Assembly: GCA_910588815.1 (NCBI GenBank)
Contig: CAJUQY010000007.1
Span: 1-64,000 of the forward strand
Reading direction: 5' to 3'
DNA: 64,000 nucleotides
DNA from: an uncultured Lachnospiraceae bacterium
Lineage (GTDB): Bacteria > Bacillota > Clostridia > Lachnospirales > Lachnospiraceae
Shown: positions 43,241 to 52,334 of the stretch, in pieces
Numbering within the stretch: position 1 is the stretch's first letter
Layout: each line of letters begins with the position of its first letter
Made by a program: the position numbers and the translations under genes
Notes under the pieces: generated by a model
Told to the model about the DNA's origin: nothing
Databases searched by the model: none
The model's input: only the letters and a program-made list of their open reading frames with translations

Positions 43241-44427
43241 TCTATAAGAGGGAGCAGGGACATAATTATATTCTGTTTCCGGGGAACGGCGATGCAGGAG
43301 TCCAGACGGAGATGATACGGAGGAACCGGATTCCGGGACTGGCAGATTATTATACGGAGTGGGAGGACAATCAGAGATATTACGGATACGACATTACCAG
43401 GGCAAAACGGCTGGGGCAGCTTTTGGATGTCCGCCCCTTCACAAGAAAGGAGGCGGAAAGTCTTATTGCGGAGCTGGCCGGAGTCCTGCGGAGCCTAGAA
43501 TCGTTTCTTTTGGATCGGGATAAGCTGGTGCTAAAGCCGGAGCTGCTCTATGTGTATGTGGATCGGCAGGGACACATCTCTTCCGACGGCAGGGGCTTTC
43601 TTTTCTTTTTTTGTGAGGAGCAGGAAGGAAGCAGCAGGGAGCACTTGCAGGAGCTGATGCTTTATTTGTTTGAGAAGGCCGATGAGGAGGACAAAGGGCT
43701 GGCGGAGCTTTTGTTCCGGCTGTATCGGCTGGCTGGCAGAGAAGAATTGGGGGCAGAGGAGCTTCTCGCGTGTCTTGGAACCCTCTCACCGGAGAGGGAA
43801 ATACCGGAGAAACTTTCCGGTCGGGTGGCGGAGGAACATATAAAAGATTTGTATGGAAGCGGGAAACAGAAAGATTTTGAGAAAGAGAGTGACAACAGAA
43901 AAGGACGGGGGAGAAAAGGAATTTTTGCAGGGAAGAAGGAGGCTTTGACAAAGTTGTTTGGGAAGAGTCCCATGGCTGTAGAGGATATGTGGGATGACCT
44001 GGAGCCTTCCAGAGTTCAAGAGCGGAGGCGGGAAGTTGCCGTGCCGGGGACGGAGGAGAAGGCGCCAGGCCCGAAGGAGACGCAGGATCATCCGACGGAG
44101 GTACTTTATATAGAAGAACCGGAGCCGGTTCCATGCTTGATTGAGCAAGAGAGAAAGGTGAAGATCTTGCTGGAGCATTTTCCTTTTTATATAGGCACTC
44201 AGCCGGGTATGGACCATTGTCCGGGCTTTCAGGGGATCAGCCGCATTCATTTAAAGCTGGAACGGCGTGAAAACGGCATTTGGATCACGGATTTAAATTC
44301 GACGAACGGGACGGCCTTGAACGGAGAACCATTAAAGCCAAATGAAGAACGGAGGCTGAGGGACGGTGACCGGATTTGGCTGGCCGGTCTGGTATACGAA
44401 TTTGACAGCGGGGCGGAATCGTGGTAA
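43231..44427 (+). CDS. DUF6382 and FHA domain protein
   Basis: About 398 residues. The N-terminal 200 match the DUF6382 region found in Lachnospiraceae Tad loci. A low-complexity basic linker follows, then a C-terminal FHA domain with GISRIHLKLERRENG and ITDLNSTNGTALNG, the phosphothreonine-binding residues. It may read Ser/Thr phosphorylation to control pilus assembly; no kinase is encoded in the locus. The GTG start at 43231 follows AAGGAG; the open frame upstream overlaps tadE out of phase. Confidence 0.75.
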   Translation: MEVVYKREQGHNYILFPGNGDAGVQTEMIRRNRIPGLADYYTEWEDNQRYYGYDITRAKRLGQLLDVRPFTRKEAESLIAELAGVLRSLESFLLDRDKLVLKPELLYVYVDRQGHISSDGRGFLFFFCEEQEGSSREHLQELMLYLFEKADEEDKGLAELLFRLYRLAGREELGAEELLACLGTLSPEREIPEKLSGRVAEEHIKDLYGSGKQKDFEKESDNRKGRGRKGIFAGKKEALTKLFGKSPMAVEDMWDDLEPSRVQERRREVAVPGTEEKAPGPKETQDHPTEVLYIEEPEPVPCLIEQERKVKILLEHFPFYIGTQPGMDHCPGFQGISRIHLKLERRENGIWITDLNSTNGTALNGEPLKPNEERRLRDGDRIWLAGLVYEFDSGAESW

Positions 44428-44454
44428 GGTGTCCTCAGGAAAAGAGGAATAGAT

Positions 44455-45045
44455 ATGAGTCGTTTGGGATTTATCAGGGACAGACGCTACCCCTATGGCG
44501 TGGTTGTATTGGCAGCAGTGAATATCTTGTATTTTTTACTCCTCACCGCAGAGGGAGCCGTGGAAAATACGTTGGCGATGATTCGGTGGGGCGCGCTGTA
44601 TATGGAGGCGGGAGAATTTGTCGGGGGATGGTATCGCCTGGTGACTCCCATGTTTATGCATTTTGACATTTACCATCTGGGGAGTAACCTTCTGATGCTG
44701 ATGGCAGTGGGAGATATTCTGGAGAAGGAGCTAGGAACCTTTCGGGTGGTGTTTGTCTATCTTGTGGGAGGCCTTGCCGGAAACGTGGCGACAGTATTCT
44801 GGTGCCGCATGCTGGAAAAAAGCGTTGTATCCGCGGGAGCATCCGGAGCCGTGTTTGCTTTGGTCGGAGTACTCTGTGCCATGGTGCTCAAAAAGCGGGG
44901 GCGGATTCCGGGGATCCGCAGAGAGCGTGTATTTATGATGGTGTTTCTGATGCTTTACAGCGGGGCGGCCAATGCCGAGATCAATATGGCGGCCCATGTC
45001 GGAGGATTCTTAAGTGGTCTTTTATGCGGTTGTTTCTTTCCCTGA
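44455..45045 (+). CDS. rhomboid family intramembrane serine protease
   Basis: A 196-residue protein with six membrane helices. The catalytic Ser is in VSAGASGAVFALVG (GxSG) and the His in NMAAHVGGFLSGLL; the helix-1 loop has WYRLVTPMFMHFDIYHLGSNLLML. It closes the Tad cluster, so pilus or pseudopilin proteins are candidate substrates (inference). It converges with and overlaps the histidine kinase gene by 24 bases. Confidence 0.92.
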   Translation: MSRLGFIRDRRYPYGVVVLAAVNILYFLLLTAEGAVENTLAMIRWGALYMEAGEFVGGWYRLVTPMFMHFDIYHLGSNLLMLMAVGDILEKELGTFRVVFVYLVGGLAGNVATVFWCRMLEKSVVSAGASGAVFALVGVLCAMVLKKRGRIPGIRRERVFMMVFLMLYSGAANAEINMAAHVGGFLSGLLCGCFFP

Positions 45046-45852
45046 AGGGGATGGTGATGCGGTATCCGTATCAGGCAGAAGCTTGGGGAGGAGAACCGTA
45101 AAAACGGTCCCTTTCCCGGGACTGGAGGCTACCGTGAGCTGCCCGGAATGCGCCTTGATGATTGTTTGGGCGATGGGGAGGCCGAGGCCGGTTCCGTCGG
45201 ATTTTTCCGAGTAAAAAGGCTCGAAGATTTTCTCCAGTTGTTCTCCGGAAAGACCGATACCGGTATCTTTCACTTCCACAGCGATTGTCTCCCGGCCGAT
45301 GGATGCGGCCTCCTTTTCTGAGGCTTCTCTGACATGTACGGAGACGGTGCCGGTATCATCCAGGGCTTCCATTCCGTTTTTGATCAGGTTGGTAAAGACG
45401 TGCATGAGCTTTCGGCCGTCTGCGTAGAGTACTGTGGGCGTCTTGGGGCAGAGAACGATCAGGCGCTTATGGACACCGTCGAAGAGCGATTGGCAGTCGC
45501 GGCAGATTTCGTTGAGGAGGAAGTTCAGGTCACAGAGCCTTTTGGAGAGAGAAATATTTTTCATGGAGCGGAATGAGGACAGATCCATTAAAAAGGTCTG
45601 CATATGAAGGAGGTCGGTCCAAAGACTGTGCCAGCTCTTGTCGGAGACGATTTCTGGATGGTCCTGTTCCAGAAACCGGGCGGAGCCGACGAGCAGAGTG
45701 AGGGTATTCCGCAGTTCGTGGGAAATTGCGGAAAGGGAAGTCTGTATTCCTGTTTCCGAGTTTTCCAGAAGACTTGTCAGGTTTTTGTTTTCTGCCCGGA
45801 GTTTCTTGATTTCCAGGAGCAGTTCATCTGCGCATTTCTTTTTATCATCCAT
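45022..45852 (-). CDS. soluble sensor histidine kinase
   Basis: A 276-residue kinase without membrane segments. A short N-terminal coiled coil leads to the H-box SAISHELRNTLTLLVGS (His near residue 45), then N-box NLIKNGMEAL, D-box DTGIGLSGEQLEKIFEPFYS and G-box GTGLGLPIAQTIIKAH. No response regulator gene is adjacent, so it is an orphan. It runs toward the Tad locus and overlaps the rhomboid gene end. Confidence 0.88.
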   Translation of the reverse strand: MDDKKKCADELLLEIKKLRAENKNLTSLLENSETGIQTSLSAISHELRNTLTLLVGSARFLEQDHPEIVSDKSWHSLWTDLLHMQTFLMDLSSFRSMKNISLSKRLCDLNFLLNEICRDCQSLFDGVHKRLIVLCPKTPTVLYADGRKLMHVFTNLIKNGMEALDDTGTVSVHVREASEKEAASIGRETIAVEVKDTGIGLSGEQLEKIFEPFYSEKSDGTGLGLPIAQTIIKAHSGQLTVASSPGKGTVFTVLLPKLLPDTDTASPSPSGKETTA

Positions 45853-46131
45853 GGTTTTACCGTGCCTTTCAACAATATCCCGTTGCTTTGATTTTCACAA
45901 AGAGTATGGGCCGGGCGGCCGCACCCTAACAGTATCCACATAGCAGAGTAGCATTTCAGACGAAATAAGGCAAATAAAATCGTTCGACAAAAGAAGAAAT
46001 AAAACGACCTGGGATGTTTAAAATTCATGGAGAAAAACCTCGAAATCGTACAGAGGACGAAAAAGAAAAAAGAAAAAAGAAGAAAAACAGGAAAAAGAAA
46101 ATGTCAGATATTTTTGTGAGGAGGATGAAAC
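45853..46131. other. gap upstream of ssb, nothing recognised
   Basis: 279 bases between the divergent histidine kinase and ssb genes. The ssb side is A-rich with a strong GAGGAGG ribosome-binding site. No clear promoter pair, hairpin or RNA gene is visible. Confidence 0.4.
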
Positions 46132-46545
46132 ATGAACAAAGTGATTTTAATGGGACGGCTGACCAGAGATCCGGATATCCGGTATACACAGGGGGAGACG
46201 GCGATGGCGGTAGCGCGCTATACGCTTGCGGTGGACCGTTATAGAAAAAGCGGAGGAGATCAGCAGGCAGACTTTGTCTCCTGCGTTGTTTTCCGAAAGG
46301 GGGCGGAATTTGCGGAGAAGTATCTGCACCAGGGACTAAAACTGCTGGTAAGCGGACATATCCGGACAGGGAGCTATGTAAATAAGGAAGGGCAGAAGGT
46401 TTACACTACGGAGGTTGTGGTGACGGAGCAGGAGTTTGCAGAGAAAAAAGCTGTTTCTTCCGGTTTTGCGAGGCCGGAAGCGGCAGACGGGGACTTTATG
46501 GATATCCCGGAGACGATGGACGAGGAAGAGCTTCCCTTCCGGTAG
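46132..46545 (+). CDS. ssb: single-stranded DNA-binding protein
   Basis: A 137-residue OB-fold SSB: MNKVILMGRLTRDPDIRYT start, FVSCVVFRKGAEFAEKYL and GSYVNKEGQKVYTTEVVV. The C-terminus ends DEEELPFR, so the acidic tail is present, with Arg after the usual Pro-Phe. It is shorter than many SSBs because the disordered linker is reduced, suggesting a secondary SSB paralogue. GAGGAGG precedes the ATG. Confidence 0.92.
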   Translation: MNKVILMGRLTRDPDIRYTQGETAMAVARYTLAVDRYRKSGGDQQADFVSCVVFRKGAEFAEKYLHQGLKLLVSGHIRTGSYVNKEGQKVYTTEVVVTEQEFAEKKAVSSGFARPEAADGDFMDIPETMDEEELPFR

Positions 46546-46658
46546 GGGAAGAGATTTGGAAAACTTTTTGGAAGAACCGTTTACAAATGGAGATGAGAAC
46601 GGTAAACTGAAGGGGAGGATGGGAAACTGTCAAAATTGGAAAGGATGGAAAAGGGACA

Positions 46659-47078
46659 ATGAGAGAGGAAACGTGTATTTTCTGTAAAATAGCAAACGGA
46701 GATATCCCGGCGGCAACCGTTTATGAGGATGAGCAGTTTCGGGTTATCCTGGATCTGGGCCCGGCCTCGAAAGGGCACGCACTGATTTTACCTAAAAATC
46801 ATTTTGCCGATTTGCTGGATCTGGACGAAGAGACCTCCAGGGCGGTGCTTTTGCTGGCGGCAAGGGTCGGGGCGGCTATGAAAAAAAGCCTTGGATGCGC
46901 AGGGTTTAACCTGGTTCAAAATAACGGTGAGGCCGCGGGGCAGACCGTGTTTCATTTCCATATGCATGTGATCCCCAGATACGAGGGTGGCCCCAGGATG
47001 GTGAGCTGGGAGCCTGGTTCTCCTTCAGGCGAAGAACTGGCCGGCCTTGCGGAGAGCATCAAAAAAGAACTGGTGTAG
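46659..47078 (+). CDS. HIT family protein
   Basis: A 139-residue histidine-triad nucleotide hydrolase. It starts CIFCKIANGDIPAATVYED and has the triad HFHMHVIPRY (HxHxH). The family cleaves AMP-linked nucleotides. It lies 113 bases after ssb and converges with murG, sharing a terminator. Confidence 0.93.
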   Translation: MREETCIFCKIANGDIPAATVYEDEQFRVILDLGPASKGHALILPKNHFADLLDLDEETSRAVLLLAARVGAAMKKSLGCAGFNLVQNNGEAAGQTVFHFHMHVIPRYEGGPRMVSWEPGSPSGEELAGLAESIKKELV

Positions 47079-47093
47079 CAGGAAAGAGGAAAA

Positions 47094-47116
47094 GCAGGCG
47101 GTCAAAAACCGCCTGC
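47094..47116 (-). terminator. terminator at the murG 3' end
   Basis: GCAGGCGGT (47094-47102) pairs with ACCGCCTGC (47108-47116). On the minus strand it is followed by TTTTCCTC and includes the murG stop codon. Confidence 0.7.
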
Positions 47117-48169
47117 CTCGTTGAGAAGCTTTAAAATTGTGTCGATGGAATCGGAACTTTTGCTTGATTCCATAGCTTTTATATAATCGCGTCTGTGGGT
47201 ATGAACCTTCTCGATCAGGGCGAGAAGAGACTGATCTGTCAGATTCTCTTCCTCCAGTACCTCACTAAAGCCCTGCTTGCGGAAGGACTCTGCGTTGAGA
47301 AGCTGGTCTCCGCGGCTGGCGGCGGCCGACAGCGGGATCAGGATGTTTGGCTTTTTGAGAGCAAGAATTTCACAGATGGAATTGGCGCCGGCCCTGGAAA
47401 TCATCAGATCGGAAATGGCAAACAGATCCTTTAATTGGGCGCTCACATATTCATACTGGACATAACCTTTTAGCGCCTTTAGGGATTCATCCAGATTTCC
47501 CTTGCCGCACAGATGGACCACCTGCCAGGATTTTAATAGCTGTGGAAGAATGTTTCGGACGGCCGTGTTGACCCGGACAGAGCCCAGGCTTCCGCCGATT
47601 ACAAGAAGGACAGGCTTTCCGGAGGAAAGTCCTGTGAACTTAAACCCGGCCAGGGGAGAGCCGTTTAGAAGTTCCCGCCTTATGGGAGAACCGGTGAGGA
47701 CGGCCTTCTCCTTTGGAAGATACTTTAAGGTTTCCGGAAAGTTGCAGCAGACCTTTCTGGCGGAGGGAATGCAGAGCTTGTTGGCCAGCCCCGGCGTCAT
47801 GTCAGATTCGTGGATGATCACCGGAATACGGTATTTCTTTGCGGCAAGTACCACGGGGACGGCCACGAAGCCGCCTTTGGAGAAAATGACGTCGGGATTT
47901 TGCCGCTTCAGAATTTTCCGTGCTTTGGCATATCCTTTCAGAATGCGAAAGGGATCCGTGAAGTTTTTCAGGCTGAAATAACGTCTCAGCTTGCCGGAGG
48001 AAATCCCGTCATAGGGAATTCCCGCTTTTTCGATCAGTTCTTTTTCGATTCCGTTTAAAGAGCCGATGTAGCGGATGTCATAGCCCTGCTCCGAGAGCGC
48101 GGGGATCAGAGCCAGGTTGGGGGTGACGTGTCCGGCGGTTCCACCGCCTGTCAAGATGATTTTTTTCAT
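47102..48169 (-). CDS. murG: UDP-GlcNAc:lipid I N-acetylglucosaminyltransferase MurG
   Basis: A 355-residue GT28 enzyme that converts lipid I to lipid II on the inner face of the membrane. Key segments: ILTGGGTAGHVTPNLALIPAL, FSKGGFVAVPVVLAA, IHESDMTPGLANKL, LLVIGGSLGSVRVN and ISRAGANSICEILALKKP. It lies away from the dcw cluster, as is common for second or relocated murG genes in Clostridia. The TSCPD gene lies 16 bases upstream of it on the same strand. Confidence 0.94.
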   Translation of the reverse strand: MKKIILTGGGTAGHVTPNLALIPALSEQGYDIRYIGSLNGIEKELIEKAGIPYDGISSGKLRRYFSLKNFTDPFRILKGYAKARKILKRQNPDVIFSKGGFVAVPVVLAAKKYRIPVIIHESDMTPGLANKLCIPSARKVCCNFPETLKYLPKEKAVLTGSPIRRELLNGSPLAGFKFTGLSSGKPVLLVIGGSLGSVRVNTAVRNILPQLLKSWQVVHLCGKGNLDESLKALKGYVQYEYVSAQLKDLFAISDLMISRAGANSICEILALKKPNILIPLSAAASRGDQLLNAESFRKQGFSEVLEEENLTDQSLLALIEKVHTHRRDYIKAMESSKSSDSIDTILKLLNEAGGF

Positions 48170-48185
48170 GGTCTGCTCCTAAAGT

Positions 48186-48434
48186 CTAGTGGGTTTCCTG
48201 ATATTCCTTCAGGGCTTTTGCGAGCTGATCCGGACATGAGGTTCCCCGTCCGGCGCAGTCGATCCCGTCGATTCTGCGGATAGCCTCGCCGATATCCATG
48301 CCTTCGATCAGTCTGGCGACGCCCTGCGTGTTTCCTGCGCAGCCGCCGACAAACTGTACGGCCTCGATTTTGCCGTCTTTGATTTCAAAGCGGATTTCAC
48401 GGCTGCACACGCCGTGTGTTTTGTAAGTATTCAT
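48186..48434 (-). CDS. TIGR03905 family TSCPD protein
   Basis: An 82-residue protein with the signature GRGTSCPDQLAKAL and conserved cysteines in FVGGCAGNTQG and IDCAGRGTSC. The domain is related to the C-terminal zinc-binding part of class II ribonucleotide reductases. Function unknown. GGAGGT precedes the ATG on the minus strand, so I used the start at 48434, not the longer frame. It shares a divergent gap with mtnN. Confidence 0.88.
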   Translation of the reverse strand: MNTYKTHGVCSREIRFEIKDGKIEAVQFVGGCAGNTQGVARLIEGMDIGEAIRRIDGIDCAGRGTSCPDQLAKALKEYQETH

Positions 48435-48519
48435 GGTGCTGTTACCTCCTTTCAGGAAAGTATAGCACAAAACAATAAAAAAGAAAATAAAAGGAAAAGA
48501 AAGACAGGAGGAAAATGCC

Positions 48520-49218
48520 ATGCTTGGAATTATTGGAGCAATGGAAGAGGAAGTCAATCAATTAAAGGAAATGATGGAGCATGTTTCAGTGGAGACCAGA
48601 GCTTCCATGCGCTTTTTTAAGGGAACCCTTGAGGGAAAGCCGGCGGTGGTCGTGCGCAGCGGCATCGGAAAGGTCAATGCGGGAATCTGTACCCAGATCC
48701 TGGCGGATGTTTATCAGGTAAAGGCTGTGGTCAATACGGGAATTGCAGGCTCTCTGCAGGCCCGGATCGATATCGGGGATATTGTCCTGTCCACAGACAC
48801 CCTTCAGCATGATGTGGAGGCGGAAGCTTTTGGGTATCCTGTGGGCCAGATTCCCAGGATGGAAACACTGGCTTTTAGGGCAGACGAGAGATTGATTTCC
48901 TGCGCGGAGGAATGCTGTCAGAGGGTAAATCCGGATATCAAGACCTTTAAGGGGCGGGTGTTAAGCGGAGATCAGTTTATAGCGGACGGAAAAAAGAAGG
49001 AGTGGCTGGTGAAAACCTTTGACGGCTGCTGTACGGAAATGGAGGGGGCCGCCGTCGGGCAGGCTGCTTATCTGAACCACATTCCGTTTCTGGTAGTCCG
49101 GGCAATCTCCGATAAGGCGGACGGGAGTGCGTCTGTGGACTATCCGGAATTTGAGGCCAAGGCCATTTCCCATACGGTCGCTCTCATGAAAGCCATGGCA
49201 GGAAGCCTGGAGCTTTAA
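48520..49218 (+). CDS. mtnN: 5'-methylthioadenosine/S-adenosylhomocysteine nucleosidase
   Basis: A 232-residue enzyme that removes adenine from MTA, SAH and 5'-deoxyadenosine, a product of radical SAM enzymes such as ThiH and the SCIFF maturase. Visible motifs: MLGIIGAMEEEVNQL start, VVVRSGIGKVNAG, VNTGIAGSL, GDQFIAD and the active-site CTEMEGAAVGQAAY. AGGAGG precedes the start. Confidence 0.95.
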   Translation: MLGIIGAMEEEVNQLKEMMEHVSVETRASMRFFKGTLEGKPAVVVRSGIGKVNAGICTQILADVYQVKAVVNTGIAGSLQARIDIGDIVLSTDTLQHDVEAEAFGYPVGQIPRMETLAFRADERLISCAEECCQRVNPDIKTFKGRVLSGDQFIADGKKKEWLVKTFDGCCTEMEGAAVGQAAYLNHIPFLVVRAISDKADGSASVDYPEFEAKAISHTVALMKAMAGSLEL

Positions 49219-49414
49219 AATCCTTTCTTTCAGGCCTTCAGCCTCCCTTCAGGTTGAAGGCTCATGGAAATTCCTGTCGGAAAAATACGAACGATTTTCC
49301 TTCTCATCCAACGGTTTTCTGGTATACAATAGGGACAATCTCCGGAAGCAGTAAGGATGCCCCGGAGCAGAACCGAAAAACCGGAGGTAGTCCGGATGAG
49401 AAAGGGGAACCATT

Positions 49415-50320
49415 ATGGTATCAGAATTTTTGGAGACGGGAAACGTGCTTTATCTTATGCTGGCAATCAGCGCGCTGGGAGTTTTAAGTAAGTTTCTGGT
49501 GAACGGAAGATACAGAAAGCTGCTCAGGCAATCACAGAACATGGGAACCGCGAAAGATAAATATCTGAAACAATGGAAAATGAAGTTTGAAAATACATAC
49601 CGGGCAGGCGGAGGAATGGAGAACATACCGGTGTATGTGGAGAAAAACCTGGGGCAGTACCGATTTCTGGGAATCAGGCTGTCGAAATTAACCAGATTGA
49701 ATGCTCTGGCGGCGGCCCTTGTATGTCTGGGCGGTTTGACTGCGTCCTTTATGACTTACTGGTATGCGGACACGATGGAGATGGTTATTTTATACGCGGC
49801 TTCCGGGATTTTGCTGGGAGGGGCCATGGTTTTGTGGGAGGGATTTTGTAATACCCAGGGTAAGAGAGGAAGACTTCTCCTATATATCCGCGATTATTTT
49901 GAAAATACCCTGGCAGGACGTTTGGAAACCTTTCAGGCTGCGGCGCCGGCTTTTGGCGACGGCTTTACAGGAGATGCCGGAGACGGGGATTATGCAGAAG
50001 AAGATTTTTCCCAGGAGCTGATGCCGGAAACGGCAGGGGGGGCCGGCAGTCTCTTTTCCAGGGCGGATATCGCAAATGCATTTTCTGAGGTGAATGCGGT
50101 GATCGGGGGCGGAAACAGGGAGGAGGCTGCCGCCGCAGAAAAGCCGGACGAGCTTTGTCGGCGTGAGGAAGCTGCGGGGCGGGAGCAGGATGCCGTTTTT
50201 CTTAGGAACCGTCTGGAGCGTATTGCGGCGGGAAGGAGAAATGACGGCGGGGAGAGGAAGCTGACAGAGGAGGAGGAACGTCTGATTGAGGACATTATTC
50301 AGGAATATTTGTATGAATAA
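49415..50320 (+). CDS. hypothetical membrane protein
   Basis: A 301-residue protein I do not recognise. One N-terminal helix (VLYLMLAISALGVLSKFLV) and two central ones (LNALAAALVCLGGLTASFMTY and MVILYAASGILLGGAMVLW) anchor it; about 150 cytoplasmic-like, acidic, low-complexity residues follow, ending in a conserved-looking LTEEEERLIEDIIQEYLYE. A TATACAAT-type -10 box is seen near 49322. It precedes pgi, which has its own promoter. Confidence 0.6.
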   Translation: MVSEFLETGNVLYLMLAISALGVLSKFLVNGRYRKLLRQSQNMGTAKDKYLKQWKMKFENTYRAGGGMENIPVYVEKNLGQYRFLGIRLSKLTRLNALAAALVCLGGLTASFMTYWYADTMEMVILYAASGILLGGAMVLWEGFCNTQGKRGRLLLYIRDYFENTLAGRLETFQAAAPAFGDGFTGDAGDGDYAEEDFSQELMPETAGGAGSLFSRADIANAFSEVNAVIGGGNREEAAAAEKPDELCRREEAAGREQDAVFLRNRLERIAAGRRNDGGERKLTEEEERLIEDIIQEYLYE

Positions 50321-50333
50321 TTCCTGAGAACCC

Positions 50334-50362
50334 TTGCGAAATGGAAGGTAATTTTATATAAT
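50334..50362 (+). promoter_or_regulatory. sigma-A type promoter of pgi
   Basis: TTGCGA (50334-50339) and TATAAT (50357-50362), 17 bases apart, 50 bases before the start codon. Confidence 0.75.
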
Positions 50363-50411
50363 AAGTACAAATACCTCAGAGAACGAGGATTCACAAAAAG
50401 GAGAAAAAGGT

Positions 50412-51755
50412 ATGCAGGTAACATTTGATTACAGTAAGACGGCGCCGTTTATTTCGGAAGATGAGATCAAAAACATGAAAAAACTGGCGCTTGATGCGAA
50501 GGAAGTGCTGGTATCCAGAACAGGCGCGGGAAATGATTTTTTGGGATGGATTGATTTGCCGGTAAATTATGATAAAGAAGAATTCTCAAGAATCAAAAAA
50601 GCGGCGGCAAAGATTCAATCCGATTCGGAGGTGCTCCTGGTGATCGGTATCGGCGGTTCCTATTTGGGGGCCAGGGCAGCCATCGAGTTTTTGAAGAACA
50701 ATTTTTATAATTGTATGTCTAAGGAGGAGAGAAAGACTCCGGAGATCTACTTTGTAGGAAATAATATCAGCACCACCTATATGAATGATCTGATTGCCCT
50801 CCTGAAAGGGAAGGATTTCTCGATCAATGTGATCTCAAAGTCCGGGACAACCACGGAGCCTGCGATTGCTTTCCGCATTTTGAAAAAGGTTCTGACAGAG
50901 AAATACGGTGCGGCAGAAGCGAAAAAGAGAATTTATGCCACTACGGACAAGGCAAGAGGGGCTTTGAAGACTTTGTCAGACAAGGAAGGCTACGAAACCT
51001 TTGTGGTGCCGGATGATGTAGGCGGACGTTTTTCCGTGTTGACGGCGGTAGGGCTTCTCCCGATTGCAGTCAGCGGCGCAGATATTGATCAGCTGATGGC
51101 GGGCGCAGCCTCCGGAAGAGAGCGGGCCCTCAACAATGATTTTGAGTCCAACGATGCCCTGCAGTATGCGGCGGTTCGGAATATTCTCCTTAGAAAGGGA
51201 AAATGCATCGAAATCACGGCCAATTATGAGCCCAGCCTCCATTATGTATCGGAGTGGTGGAAGCAGCTTTACGGAGAGAGCGAAGGCAAGGACCAGAGGG
51301 GGATTTTCCCGGCGGCGGTGGATCTGACGGCAGACCTTCATTCTATGGGACAATTTATTCAGGATGGCTCCAGAAATCTCATGGAGACGGTGATTTCTGT
51401 GGAGACGCCGGCGGCAGAGATTTTTATTGAGGCAGAGGATGAAGACCTGGACGGCCTCAACTATCTGGCCGGCAAGAACATGGACTTTGTCAATAAAAAT
51501 GCCATGAACGGAACGATGCTGGCTCACACGGATGGCCAGGTGCCCAATATGAAGGTTTCTGTTCCGAAGCAGGATGAGTTCTTCCTGGGTGAACTTTTCT
51601 ACTTCTATGAGTTTGCCTGCGGCGTCAGCGGATATATTTTGGGTGTGAATCCTTTTAACCAGCCCGGCGTAGAGAGCTACAAAAAGAATATGTTTGCCCT
51701 GCTTGGAAAGCCCGGCTATGAGGCACAGAGAGAAGCGCTTTTGGCCCGGTTATAG
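50412..51755 (+). CDS. pgi: glucose-6-phosphate isomerase
   Basis: A 447-residue glycolytic enzyme of the bacterial Firmicute type. Phosphate-binding and active-site segments: [60 protein letters not shown] and [11 protein letters not shown]. It interconverts glucose 6-phosphate and fructose 6-phosphate. Single-gene unit with its own promoter and a terminator at 51808. Confidence 0.96.
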   Translation: MQVTFDYSKTAPFISEDEIKNMKKLALDAKEVLVSRTGAGNDFLGWIDLPVNYDKEEFSRIKKAAAKIQSDSEVLLVIGIGGSYLGARAAIEFLKNNFYNCMSKEERKTPEIYFVGNNISTTYMNDLIALLKGKDFSINVISKSGTTTEPAIAFRILKKVLTEKYGAAEAKKRIYATTDKARGALKTLSDKEGYETFVVPDDVGGRFSVLTAVGLLPIAVSGADIDQLMAGAASGRERALNNDFESNDALQYAAVRNILLRKGKCIEITANYEPSLHYVSEWWKQLYGESEGKDQRGIFPAAVDLTADLHSMGQFIQDGSRNLMETVISVETPAAEIFIEAEDEDLDGLNYLAGKNMDFVNKNAMNGTMLAHTDGQVPNMKVSVPKQDEFFLGELFYFYEFACGVSGYILGVNPFNQPGVESYKKNMFALLGKPGYEAQREALLARL

Positions 51756-51807
51756 GTTAGCAGAAATGAGAATCGGGAGAAGAAGAGTTTTCTTTCCCCA
51801 TACACAA

Positions 51808-51846
51808 GACCCCCGGTGATACCTGCCGGGGGTCTGAATATTTTTT
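51808..51846 (+). terminator. pgi terminator
   Basis: GACCCCCGG (51808-51816) pairs with CCGGGGGTC (51826-51834), followed by TGAATATTTTTT. Confidence 0.85.
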
Positions 51847-52115
51847 CAGTCTTCTTCGATCACCTGTATTTCCAGAAAATCAAAGTCAATTTGTTCGATA
51901 AAGTTGTCCGCCGTAAAGCGGCACTTGGAATGTCTTTTGAAATCCTCCACTGTAGAATCCAGCCAAATGGGCACACTTAAATCAAAGGCCACGCAGATTT
52001 CTTCCAGGGCCTTAAAAATTTTTCCGGTGCGGTTTCGCGCCGGGTCGTCATCACAGATCACAATGTCTTTTAACAGGTGGTTATTATGGAATTCTTTTCC
52101 CCAGATGCGGAACAT
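51846..52115 (-). CDS. hypothetical protein
   Basis: An 89-residue soluble protein of mixed composition (MFRIWGKEFHNNHLLKDIVICDDD, then FKALEEICVAFDLSVPIWLDSTVEDF). No known motif, signal or membrane segment. AGGGAGG precedes the ATG on the minus strand, which supports a real gene. Small proteins of this kind are conserved in Lachnospiraceae, but the function is unknown. Confidence 0.6.
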   Translation of the reverse strand: MFRIWGKEFHNNHLLKDIVICDDDPARNRTGKIFKALEEICVAFDLSVPIWLDSTVEDFKRHSKCRFTADNFIEQIDFDFLEIQVIEED

Positions 52116-52334
52116 AAGACGGCCTCCCTTCAGTCATCCGTTTCAGTATATCATTTTCTGGCAGAGCTGGCAACCGGACGAAATCGACGGGATGTTTACT
52201 TGAAATGCAGTGTTTCAAAAATTTATCACACAAATGAGGGATTATGTAGTATAATAGACAAAACGAATCCTTCAGGAGTTAAAAATCTGGCTGTTTCGAC
52301 AAAAGAAAAGTGAGCCGTATACAGGAGGATAATT

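Noticed and set aside
46014..46244. Small Lys-rich + strand frame overlapping the ssb start
   Set aside because: The second half is ssb out of phase and the first half is A-rich leader; no ribosome-binding site.
49233..49260. GCCTTCAGCCT/AGGTTGAAGGC hairpin after mtnN as terminator
   Set aside because: The stem is good but no T-run follows on either strand; possibly a weak terminator only.
52200..52334. Promoter with -35 for the coiled-coil membrane gene
   Set aside because: A TATAAT is present at 52250 but no acceptable -35 lies at 16-18 bases, so it was not listed as a promoter.
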